Below are positions 39,364-46,987 of a stretch of DNA of 64,000 nt, piece after piece (within the stretch, counting starts at the first letter, position 1; each line of letters starts with the position of its first letter). The position numbers were made by a program, and so were the translations under genes. Source of the stretch: Clostridiales bacterium CHKCI001 (GTDB lineage: Bacteria; Bacillota; Clostridia; Lachnospirales; Lachnospiraceae); NCBI GenBank assembly GCA_900045905.1, contig FCNS01000014.1, positions 62,001 to 126,000 on the forward strand, in the 5' to 3' direction. The notes below the pieces were generated by a model, which had not been told where the DNA came from, searched no databases, and saw only the letters and a program-made list of their open reading frames with translations.

Positions 39364-40848
39364 ATGGGAAAACCAACAGGATTTTTAGAATATGATAGAG
39401 AAAATAGTATTGCTGTGGAACCAAAGGAACGTATTTCTCACTTTCATGAGTTTCATACGCCGCTCTCAAAGGAAAAACAGCAGTTACAAGGAGCCAGATG
39501 TATGGCATGTGGCGTTCCATTTTGCCAATCTGGTATGATGATTGGAGGGATGGCCTCAGGCTGTCCGCTCCATAACCTAGTTCCAGAATGGAATGATTTG
39601 GTCTATACAGGAAACTGGGAACAGGCTTATTATCGTCTTGCAAAAACAAATTGTTTTCCAGAATTTACCTCTCGTGTTTGTCCCGCACTTTGTGAAGCTG
39701 CATGTACTTGTGGATTAAATGGAGAACCAGTAGCGACAAAAGAAAATGAACGTGCGATTATTGAGTATGCATTTTCGCATGGACTTGTGAAAGCAAACCC
39801 GCCAAAAGTACGTACTGGAAAAACAGTGGCAATTGTTGGAAGTGGTCCAGCAGGATTAGCAGCAGCGATGCAGTTAAATAAAAGAGGACATCTTGTAACC
39901 GTATTGGAACGTCATGATAGAATCGGCGGATTGCTTCGCTATGGAATCCCAAATATGAAATTAGAAAAAGAAATTTTAGATCGTCGGATTCAATTAATGG
40001 AAGAAGAAGGAATTCAGTTTGTTACAAATGCAGATGTTGGAAAAACGATTAAAGCGGAAGATTTGTTAAAACAGTATGACCGTGTGATTCTGGCATGTGG
40101 CGCATCCAATCCAAGGGATATTAAAGTGCCAGGAAGAGAAGCGAACGGAATTTATTTTGCCGTTGATTTCTTATCCGCAGTAACAAAGAGTTTGTTGGAT
40201 TCGAACTTAACAAATGGAGAATTTCCATCCGCCAAAGGAAAACATGTACTTGTTATCGGTGGTGGTGATACTGGAAATGATTGCGTTGGTACATCCATTC
40301 GTCTTGGGGCAAAATCAGTCGTTCAATTAGAAATGATGCCAAAACTTCCAGATCAGAGAACAGAAAACAATCCGTGGCCAGAGTGGCCAAGAGTCTGCAA
40401 AACTGACTATGGTCAGGAAGAGGCAATTGCTGTATTTGGACACGATCCAAGAATTTATCAAACGACAGTAACTGAATTTATGGCAGACGAAAAAGGCAAT
40501 GTAAAACAAGCGAAAATTGTACGTCTGGAACCAAAGAAGGATAAAAAAACAGGCAGAATGCAAATGATTCCAGTAAAGGGAAGTGAAGAAGTTATTAAAG
40601 CAGACTTAGTATTAATTGCAGCAGGATTTTTAGGATCTCAAAAATACGTAACCGATGCATTTAAAGTAGAGCTAGATGCTCGTACAAACGTTGCCTCCAA
40701 ACAAGTGCCATATCAGACCTCCGTACCAAATGTATTTACAGCAGGAGATATGCATCGAGGACAGTCCCTCGTTGTATGGGCAATCCAAGAAGGAAAAGAA
40801 GCTGCAAAAGCGGTCGACGAATCATTAATGGGATATACAAATCTATAG
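39364..40848 (+). CDS. gltD: Glutamate synthase, small subunit
   Basis: 494 residues. Supplies electrons from NAD(P)H to the large subunit. N-terminal Fe-S domain with cysteines in CMACGVPFCQSG, GCPLHN and CPALCEAACTCG; then two dinucleotide folds, FAD (VAIVGSGPAGLAAA, about residue 155) and NAD(P) (VLVIGGGDTGNDC, about residue 295). GGAGG precedes the start. Last gene before the terminator. Confidence 0.97.
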   Translation: MGKPTGFLEYDRENSIAVEPKERISHFHEFHTPLSKEKQQLQGARCMACGVPFCQSGMMIGGMASGCPLHNLVPEWNDLVYTGNWEQAYYRLAKTNCFPEFTSRVCPALCEAACTCGLNGEPVATKENERAIIEYAFSHGLVKANPPKVRTGKTVAIVGSGPAGLAAAMQLNKRGHLVTVLERHDRIGGLLRYGIPNMKLEKEILDRRIQLMEEEGIQFVTNADVGKTIKAEDLLKQYDRVILACGASNPRDIKVPGREANGIYFAVDFLSAVTKSLLDSNLTNGEFPSAKGKHVLVIGGGDTGNDCVGTSIRLGAKSVVQLEMMPKLPDQRTENNPWPEWPRVCKTDYGQEEAIAVFGHDPRIYQTTVTEFMADEKGNVKQAKIVRLEPKKDKKTGRMQMIPVKGSEEVIKADLVLIAAGFLGSQKYVTDAFKVELDARTNVASKQVPYQTSVPNVFTAGDMHRGQSLVVWAIQEGKEAAKAVDESLMGYTNL

Positions 40849-40881
40849 ATCATTTTTGAACGCTTTACTTATTTAATATTG

Positions 40882-40912
40882 AAAGGGGTGTTGAACAAAC
40901 ACCTCTTTTTTT
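40882..40912 (+). terminator. Terminator after gltBD
   Basis: AGGGGTGTT and AACACCTCT form the stem with a GAACA loop, followed by a run of T. Confidence 0.9.
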
Positions 40913-41050
40913 AGAATAAAGATCGAACTGAATTGTGTAGCGTCCATTTTCAAATATATATGGAATGAATAAAGTGGCCTGAAATGGATAATATAAAAAA
41001 GTGAATGTAGAATAATGGGAGATACTGTCGAAGTGTTTTTATAATATAAA

Positions 41051-41079
41051 TTGAAGGTATGATTAATTTATTGTATAAT
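41051..41079 (+). promoter_or_regulatory. Promoter of the small secreted protein gene
   Basis: TTGAAG (41051-41056), 17 bases, TATAAT (41074-41079), 38 bases before the start codon. Confidence 0.7.
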
Positions 41080-41116
41080 TATGTATAAGAACAAACAATA
41101 TGTGAAGGAGGAAACT

Positions 41117-41356
41117 ATGAAATCGCAAAGAAAACGACTGTTACCAATATTAGCCCTTGTTGCTATGTTGTTCTGTACCATGTCATTGCCTGTATTTGCG
41201 GAAGGAAATCAGGAATATAGGGCACATGCTCACACACTTGTTAAAGTACCTGGTACGTATTTAGGAAGTTGTGATGAATGTGGTACAAGTGTATATGTAT
41301 ACAAATGCTATTGTGGCTATATGATACCAAAGTGTGAAAATGGTCATCATCAATAA
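41117..41356 (+). CDS. Small secreted cysteine-rich protein
   Basis: 79 residues from the ATG at 41117, which has GGAGGA upstream. Signal peptide about residues 1-29 with probable cleavage after PVFA. The mature peptide of about 50 residues has CDEC, CYC and a further C before a His-rich end (ENGHHQ): five cysteines and several histidines, a possible small zinc-ribbon-like fold or disulfide peptide. It has its own promoter and terminator. I do not recognise a family. Confidence 0.7.
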   Translation: MKSQRKRLLPILALVAMLFCTMSLPVFAEGNQEYRAHAHTLVKVPGTYLGSCDECGTSVYVYKCYCGYMIPKCENGHHQ

Positions 41357-41452
41357 ATGTATACATATTTTATTCTATTAGATTAATTAATTTATTCTAT
41401 TCATTATTTGTACGGAAAAACCTAATTTTTATTACTTTCTACCCAGAGGCCC

Positions 41453-41502
41453 AATAGAGCCATTTTTATTTTTGAAATCAAAAGTAAAAATGACTCTATT
41501 TT
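41453..41502. terminator. Terminator after the small secreted protein gene
   Basis: AATAGAG-C-CATTTTTA pairs with TAAAAATG-A-CTCTATT; T-run follows. Lies about 100 bases after the stop. Confidence 0.75.
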
Positions 41503-41636
41503 GGCGTTGTATTAATTTGGTATGAGACATAAATTTTGTAATATGGTAGGATTAAAAAATGATTTATGGTATACTTTAACTTAGTAATAAAGAAAGATAG
41601 GATATATGATTAAGAGGGTTTTAGGGAAGGAGGACT

Positions 41637-42416
41637 ATGAGAACTAATTTTCATACACATGTGCAACGCTGTAGACATGCCAGCGGAATCGCAGAGGATT
41701 ATATTCAGTCTGCTCTTCAGTCTGGAATGGAGCAGTTGGGTTTTTCTGATCATGCGCCGTTTCCTGGGGATTGCTTTGGTATGCGTATGCCATATAGAGA
41801 ATTGAGCGAATATTTTGATGAACTGGATGAGCTAAAAATACGTTATAAGGAAAAAATTTATTTGTGGAAAGGACTGGAAATAGAGTATTTGCCAGAGTTT
41901 TGTAATTATTATGAAAAACTGCTGGTGGAGTGTGAGGTGGACTACCTTTTGTTAGGGGAGCATTATTATAAAAGCAGGAGGAAAGAGACAAAAAATATTT
42001 ATGAGGCAGATTCCACAGATCTCTATGTCGATTATGCTAAGACGGTTGCACAGGGAATCCGTACACAATTGTTTCAGGCAGTTGCGCATCCCGATATTTT
42101 TATGATTAATCCTTGGAGTTGGGATAAAAACTGTGATAAAGCGACAGATATCATATTAGATGCAGCAGTTGCCTGCAATATTCCGTTGGAATATAATGCG
42201 AATGGGATCCGTCGTGGAATTTGGGATTTCCCAGATGGAAAACGTTATCCATATCCACATAAATCATTTTGGAGGGTAGCTGCTTTATCTGGAGTTCGGG
42301 TAATCGTTGGTTCTGATTGTCATGAACCGAATCAAGTATGGGATGAAAGCGTCAAACGTTCCTATAAAAACTTGAAGAAATTGGGAATTGTACCAGAGAT
42401 GGAATTACTGAAATAG
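41637..42416 (+). CDS. Histidinol-phosphatase-like PHP-domain protein
   Basis: 259 residues with PHP metal motifs: NFHTHVQRCRHA at the N-terminus (HxH), FSDHAPFPG, GEHYY, the VAHPDIF block and GSDCHEPNQV. The pattern and length fit the HisJ/HisK histidinol phosphatase family, the last phosphatase step of histidine synthesis. No his operon surrounds it, so another phosphoester substrate is possible. Confidence 0.8.
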   Translation: MRTNFHTHVQRCRHASGIAEDYIQSALQSGMEQLGFSDHAPFPGDCFGMRMPYRELSEYFDELDELKIRYKEKIYLWKGLEIEYLPEFCNYYEKLLVECEVDYLLLGEHYYKSRRKETKNIYEADSTDLYVDYAKTVAQGIRTQLFQAVAHPDIFMINPWSWDKNCDKATDIILDAAVACNIPLEYNANGIRRGIWDFPDGKRYPYPHKSFWRVAALSGVRVIVGSDCHEPNQVWDESVKRSYKNLKKLGIVPEMELLK

Positions 42417-42785
42417 ACATTTGAGGGAGGAATAAAAGCCTCCACTGAAAGCTGAGGAATAGCCTGCATTTATGAGCAAACAGCATTAGCGGGAAATGCC
42501 CATTTTACATAGAGATTACTAATAATAGAACTGGAATGCGTGGTTGTGTTATAATTTTACTTGATTTACGGTATACAATTTTTTATAATAAATACAATGA
42601 AATAATCGATATTATATTGGTCATAAAAAATATGATAAGCAGAACTGAAATTCTTGTATAAGAAGAAAATACAATTTAACTTATGAAATATGGTTGAGCA
42701 GCTTGTATGGAAATGAGGAAATTTATTTGTGAAATTTGGATTATGTATATTACAAAAAATTCCTGTATTTCCCACAAAAAACCAA
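42417..42785. other. Gene-free region upstream of glnA
   Basis: No gene. At 42430-42450 the minus strand reads TTTCAGTGGAGGCTTTTATT, a partial match to the terminator-linked repeat without its GTGATATG half. A second promoter-like pair, TTGATT (42561-42566) and TATAAT (42584-42589) with 17-base spacing, could be a distal glnA promoter. Confidence 0.4.
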
Positions 42786-42814
42786 TTGACAGAAAAACAA
42801 CAGAATGATATAAT
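42786..42814 (+). promoter_or_regulatory. Promoter of glnA
   Basis: Consensus TTGACA (42786-42791), 17 bases, consensus TATAAT (42809-42814). Transcription should begin near 42821. Confidence 0.85.
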
Positions 42815-42826
42815 TCCTAACAGAAC

Positions 42827-42872
42827 AAAGGCGTTCTTATTCTTATAGGGATAAGAGCGCCTTTCTGTTTTT
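42827..42872 (+). promoter_or_regulatory. Leader terminator/attenuator of glnA
   Basis: AAAGGCG...CGCCTTT closes a stem extended by TCTTATTC/GGATAAGA with loop TTATAG, then CTG and five T. It lies directly after the predicted transcription start and 77 bases before the start codon. Likely target of antitermination, plausibly by the ANTAR protein encoded after glnA. Confidence 0.7.
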
Positions 42873-42948
42873 ATAAGAATTCTATTTAAGAAAGAATGGG
42901 GCTGCTCTATTTAAAATAGCGAAAAAGGAAATTAAAGGAGAGATAGAG

Positions 42949-44280
42949 ATGGCGAAGTACACCAAGGAAATGATTTTACAGATGGTAGAGGAAGAAGATG
43001 TAGAATTTATTCGTCTTCAATTTACGGATATGTTTGGAACATTAAAGAATGTAGCGATCACTTCTAGCCAACTGGAAAAAGCGTTAAATAATCAATGTAT
43101 GTTTGATGGTTCTTCGATTGAAGGATTTGTAAGAATTGAGGAATCGGATATGTATTTGTATCCAGATTTGGATTCTTTTGCAATTCTTCCTTGGAGACCA
43201 CAGCAGGGAAAGGTTGCACGTCTGATCTGTGATATTTATCGTCCAGATGGAAGGCCATTTGAAGGAAGTCCAAGATATATTTTACAGAGAGTATTAAAAA
43301 GAGCCGCCGATATGGGGTATCAATTTAATGTCGGACCAGAATGTGAGTTTTTCCTATTTCATACCGATGAAAATGGGATGCCTACTACATTAACTCATGA
43401 GAAGGCGGGATATTTTGATTTAGGACCAGTTGATTTGGGAGAAAATGCTAGAAGAGATATGGTACTCACGCTAGAAGATATGGGATTCGAAATTGAAGCG
43501 TCTCACCATGAAGTTGCACCTGCACAGCATGAGATTGACTTTAAGTACGCAGATGCATTAACAACGGCGGATCGAATTATGACATTTAAATTTGCAGTGC
43601 GTACGATTGCAAAACGGCATGGACTTCATGCGACATTTATGCCAAAGCCAAAAATTGGAATTAACGGTTCTGGTATGCATGTAAATATGTCATTGTCTAA
43701 AAATGGTAAGAATTGCTTTGTGGATGCAAATGATCCATTGGGGTTAAGCCAAGAAGCCTATTATTTTATTGGTGGTATTTTAAAGCATATGAAGGGAATG
43801 ACGGCGATTACAAATCCACTTGTCAATTCTTATAAACGTCTTGTTCCAGGATATGAAGCCCCTGTATATATCGCATGGTCTGCTAAAAACCGCAGTCCGC
43901 TCATCCGTATTCCAGCAGCAAGGGGAGAAAGTACAAGAGTAGAGCTAAGATCTCCTGATCCATCTTCCAATCCATATTTAGTATTAGCAGCTTGTTTGGC
44001 AGCAGGGTTGGAGGGAATCGAGCATAAAATCATGCCTCCGAAACCAATTGACAGAAATATATTTGAGATGAGCAAAGAAGAAAAGAAGGAAATGAGTATT
44101 CATTCTCTTCCAGGTACACTGAGAGAAGCGCTCTATAATTTAGAGCAAGACGAATTTATTTATCATGTACTTGGAGAAGACTTTGCAGAAAAATATATTC
44201 GTGCAAAAAAAGCAGAATGGCAAGATTATACCATACAAGTAACGAGCTGGGAAATTGACCAGTATTTATATAAAATTTAA
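42949..44280 (+). CDS. glnA: Glutamine synthetase, type I
   Basis: 443 residues, the size of the GSI-alpha group. Motifs: [18 protein letters not shown] (beta-Grasp end), [20 protein letters not shown] and the C-terminal [12 protein letters not shown] second glutamine synthetase besides glnN in the same neighbourhood. Cotranscribed with the ANTAR gene 32 bases downstream. AAAGGAGAG precedes the start. Confidence 0.96.
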   Translation: MAKYTKEMILQMVEEEDVEFIRLQFTDMFGTLKNVAITSSQLEKALNNQCMFDGSSIEGFVRIEESDMYLYPDLDSFAILPWRPQQGKVARLICDIYRPDGRPFEGSPRYILQRVLKRAADMGYQFNVGPECEFFLFHTDENGMPTTLTHEKAGYFDLGPVDLGENARRDMVLTLEDMGFEIEASHHEVAPAQHEIDFKYADALTTADRIMTFKFAVRTIAKRHGLHATFMPKPKIGINGSGMHVNMSLSKNGKNCFVDANDPLGLSQEAYYFIGGILKHMKGMTAITNPLVNSYKRLVPGYEAPVYIAWSAKNRSPLIRIPAARGESTRVELRSPDPSSNPYLVLAACLAAGLEGIEHKIMPPKPIDRNIFEMSKEEKKEMSIHSLPGTLREALYNLEQDEFIYHVLGEDFAEKYIRAKKAEWQDYTIQVTSWEIDQYLYKI

Positions 44281-44312
44281 AGAAAATAAAAATCAAAAAA
44301 GGGGGAACGGAC

Positions 44313-44858
44313 ATGGATCGCATCATTATTCTTTTCCCTAAAATGGAAGAAGGAAAGAAAATAAGAGATGCCCTGATAAGAAATGGCTATGATGTTGCTA
44401 CAGTTTGTACAACAGGAGCTCAGGCATTGAATGAAATGAGTATTCTAGACGGTGGCATCCTAATTAGTGCATATCGATTATCGGATATGTTTTATACTGA
44501 GATTGTGGAGTGTCTGCCCTCTAATTTTGATATTTTGTTATTACTTCCAAAGAGAGCAGTGCAAAGTTACAAAGAAGAAGGAATTATGACTTTGACAATG
44601 CCATTAAGTGTATTTGAGCTTGTAAATACGCTTCATATGATGTTGAGCAAACGTTATAAAACGAAAAAACAAAGAGCAAAACCAAAAAAACGCTCTGAAA
44701 AAGAGCAAAAGATTATTAATGATGCAAAAGCACTGTTAATAGAACGCAATCATATGACAGAAGAAGAAGCACATCGCTATATTCAAAAATGTAGCATGGA
44801 TACTGGTAGAAATCTGGTAGAAACTGCTGAAATGATTACAACGTTGATGAGTGATTAA
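44313..44858 (+). CDS. ANTAR-domain RNA-binding regulator with pseudo-receiver domain
   Basis: 181 residues. The C-terminal 60 residues (about 118-178) match ANTAR, the three-helix RNA-binding antitermination domain (EKQKIINDAKALLIERNHMT, then EEAHRYIQKCSMDTGRNLVE). The N-terminal part has the fold pattern of a response-regulator receiver but lacks its chemistry: no acidic pair after strand 1 (IILFPKMEE), no phosphoacceptor Asp (ILISAYRLSD) and no conserved Lys (LTMPLS). Placed after glnA; probably controls termination in the glutamine synthetase leaders in response to nitrogen status rather than phosphorylation. Confidence 0.88.
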   Translation: MDRIIILFPKMEEGKKIRDALIRNGYDVATVCTTGAQALNEMSILDGGILISAYRLSDMFYTEIVECLPSNFDILLLLPKRAVQSYKEEGIMTLTMPLSVFELVNTLHMMLSKRYKTKKQRAKPKKRSEKEQKIINDAKALLIERNHMTEEEAHRYIQKCSMDTGRNLVETAEMITTLMSD

Positions 44859-44880
44859 AATAAATAAAAGGAAAAGCAAA

Positions 44881-45107
44881 GAAAGAGACTCTGCTTTATG
44901 GAACCTGACAGGAAACAGATATCACCGACTGAGAGTATCTGTAAGGGAAAGTAAACAATAGGGAACACTCTGGAGCCGATCAGTCGAACAGAGTAGGCTG
45001 ATACGTAGATACACGTTACGTATTTGAGTGGCATTTCATGCAATGCGGGTGGTACCGCGGAAACTTCCGTCCCGAAATATCAATTCTGATATTTGGGGAT
45101 TTTTTTA
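44881..45107 (+). promoter_or_regulatory. T-box riboswitch leader of the aspS-gatCAB operon
   Basis: The T-box sequence GGGTGGTACCGCGG is at 45047-45060. The terminator stem CCCGAAATATC (45071-45081) with GATATTTGGGG (45088-45098) and a T-run follow. Stem I appears to close AGAG (44884-44887) with CTCT (44968-44971); an upper helix is ACAGATA/TATCTGT (44915-44942). The specifier stretch GGGAACACTC (44961-44970) offers AAC (Asn, 44964-44966) and the overlapping GAA (Glu, 44963-44965). Uncharged tRNA would favour read-through. No terminator separates the ANTAR gene from this leader and no clear promoter is seen. Confidence 0.88.
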
Positions 45108-45109
45108 TA

Positions 45110-45223
45110 TTCTAGGGGAGGACGCTGGATGGGGCAGAGATATCCCATTCGGACACGCAAGATCGTAAACGATCTTGAAGAGTCCTCATAGAGATACCTC
45201 TGCCCCATCCAGCTGTTTCTAGG
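45110..45223 (+). repeat. 90-bp inverted-repeat element between the T-box and aspS
   Basis: Perfect 16-base arms GCTGGATGGGGCAGAG (45124-45139) and complement (45198-45213). The inside also pairs: TATC/GATA, GGAC/GTCC, and CAAGATCG/CGATCTTG closing a TAAA loop at 45166-45169. The RNA would be one long interrupted rod. TTCTAGG occurs on both sides (45110-45116 and 45217-45223). No T-run follows, so it is not a terminator. I do not recognise the element. Confidence 0.65.
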
Positions 45224-45328
45224 AAAGCGAAAGTAAATCAAAAAGAGAGTGTTATAGAAGTATGTTTAGAAGTGTCCAATGTAAATATAGAAGCTGAGAA
45301 TTTTATTTTAAGAAATGAGGAGATTGTT

Positions 45329-46660
45329 ATGGAGTTTTTGACTGGTTTGAGAGAAAGTAAGAGTTTGACTTTGAGGGAGTTATTGAAAGATGAGATTTTG
45401 GATACTGAGGTTATGACGGAGGGTATGGTTCACAGTATCCGTAAGATGGGGGAAGTTGCTTTTGTTATTTTGAGGAGAAGGGAGGGATTAGTTCAAACGG
45501 TATTTGAGCCTGAAGTTTGTAAATTTGATTTGCATGAATTGAAGGAGGAAGCTGCGGTTCGTGTGAAGGGGATAATTCGAAAAGAAGAACGTGCTCCTTG
45601 GGGAAGAGAAATCTGTCTGGAGGAAATTACAATTTTATCAATGCCAGAGGAAGTGATGCCGTTGCCTGTTTCGAAGTGGAAGTTAAATACATCGCTGGAA
45701 GCAAAGCTAAATACAAGACCGCTTTCTCTTAGAAATATTCGGGAGCGAGCAAAGTTTCGTATTCAAGAGGGTATTGGAAGAGGGTTCCGTGAATTTTTGC
45801 AAGGTCAGGAGTTTACTGAAATTCATACACCGAAAATCGGTGCGAAAAGTGCGGAAGGTGGTTCTAATGTATTTAAATTAAGTTACTTCCATAAACCAGC
45901 AGTTCTTGCACAAAGTCCTCAGTTTTATAAGCAGATGATGGTTGGAGTATTTGATCGAGTATTTGAGATTGCACCGGTATTTCGTGCAGAGAAGCACAAT
46001 ACGAAGCGTCATTTGAATGAATATATTAGTATGGACATGGAAATGGGATATATTGATAGCTTCTATGATTTAATGGAAATGGAAACAGGATTTTTACAGT
46101 ATACGATGGATTTATTGAAACGAGACTATATGAAAGAATTGGATACATTAAAGGTAGTGTTGCCAAATACAGAAAAAATTCCAGTCGTTCGTTTTGATCG
46201 GGCAAAGGAACTCGTATCGGAAAAATACAATCGTTCCATTCGCAATCCATTTGATTTGGAACCAGAAGAAGAACAGTTGATTGGTCAGTATTTTAAGGAA
46301 GAGTGTGGATCAGATTTTGTATTTGTAACACATTATCCATCGAAAAAACGTCCATTTTATGCAATGGACGATCCAAAGGACAGTCGTTTTACGTTAAGTT
46401 TTGACTTATTGTTCCATGGGTTAGAAATCACAACGGGAGGACAGAGAATTCATAACTGTGCCGTATTGGAAGAAAAGATGGAAAAAAGAGGTATGACTTC
46501 AGAAGGGATGGAATTGTATTTGGATACATTCCGTCATGGAATGCCACCACATGGGGGACTTGGAATTGGATTGGAACGATTAACGATGCAGTTGCTTGGG
46601 GAAGAAAATGTAAGAGAAACATCATTATTTCCACGTGACTTAAATCGATTAGAACCTTAA
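45329..46660 (+). CDS. aspS: Aspartyl-tRNA synthetase, archaeal/eukaryal type, probably non-discriminating
   Basis: 443 residues. OB-fold anticodon-binding domain first (about 20-105; VHSIRKMGEVAFVILRRREG), then the class II core with motif 2 FRAEKHNTKRHLNEY and motif 3 GGLGIGLERLTM. It lacks the large insertion domain of bacterial AspRS and matches the roughly 430-440 residue archaeal type. The frame is open from a GTG at 45272, but the ATG at 45329 has GAGGAG correctly spaced and begins right before the family N-terminus, so I use it. Linked to gatCAB and an Asn-reading T-box, so it most likely makes Asp-tRNA(Asn) for amidation. Confidence 0.9.
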   Translation: MEFLTGLRESKSLTLRELLKDEILDTEVMTEGMVHSIRKMGEVAFVILRRREGLVQTVFEPEVCKFDLHELKEEAAVRVKGIIRKEERAPWGREICLEEITILSMPEEVMPLPVSKWKLNTSLEAKLNTRPLSLRNIRERAKFRIQEGIGRGFREFLQGQEFTEIHTPKIGAKSAEGGSNVFKLSYFHKPAVLAQSPQFYKQMMVGVFDRVFEIAPVFRAEKHNTKRHLNEYISMDMEMGYIDSFYDLMEMETGFLQYTMDLLKRDYMKELDTLKVVLPNTEKIPVVRFDRAKELVSEKYNRSIRNPFDLEPEEEQLIGQYFKEECGSDFVFVTHYPSKKRPFYAMDDPKDSRFTLSFDLLFHGLEITTGGQRIHNCAVLEEKMEKRGMTSEGMELYLDTFRHGMPPHGGLGIGLERLTMQLLGEENVRETSLFPRDLNRLEP

Positions 46661-46689
46661 ATAACGAGAAACTAGAAAGGAGATTTCCG

Positions 46690-46971
46690 ATGATTGATGA
46701 TGAAATGATGGAATATATTGGAATATTGGCAAAACTGGAACTTTCTAAAGAAGAAAAAGAACAGGCCAAAGCGGATATGCAAAAAATGTTAAATTATATT
46801 GACCAGTTAAATAAATTGGATACATCAAAAGTAGAGCCAATGTCTCATATTTTTCCAATTACGAACGTATTTCGAGAAGATGTTGTAACAAATGGAGAGG
46901 ATAGGGAAGCGATGTTGGCAAATGCACCAAAGCAGAAGAATGGTCAGTACCAAGTAGCAAAAACGGTGTAA
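46690..46971 (+). CDS. gatC: Asp/Glu-tRNA amidotransferase subunit C
   Basis: 93 residues, typical GatC: IGILAKLELSKEEKEQAKAD near the start and VEPMSHIFPITNVFREDV, the belt that wraps between GatA and GatB. Preceded by AAAGGAGATT and directly upstream of gatA. Confidence 0.94.
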   Translation: MIDDEMMEYIGILAKLELSKEEKEQAKADMQKMLNYIDQLNKLDTSKVEPMSHIFPITNVFREDVVTNGEDREAMLANAPKQKNGQYQVAKTV

Positions 46972-46987
46972 AAAGGCAGGAGGAATA

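Noticed and set aside
42471-42500. GCATT...AATGC hairpin with AGCGGGA loop as an ANTAR target
   Set aside because: The loop is seven bases, no partner hairpin is next to it, and it lies upstream of the main glnA promoter.
44881-45107. Reading the leader before aspS as a plain terminator or another riboswitch class
   Set aside because: The GGGTGGTACCGCGG motif and the competing terminator stem identify a T-box.
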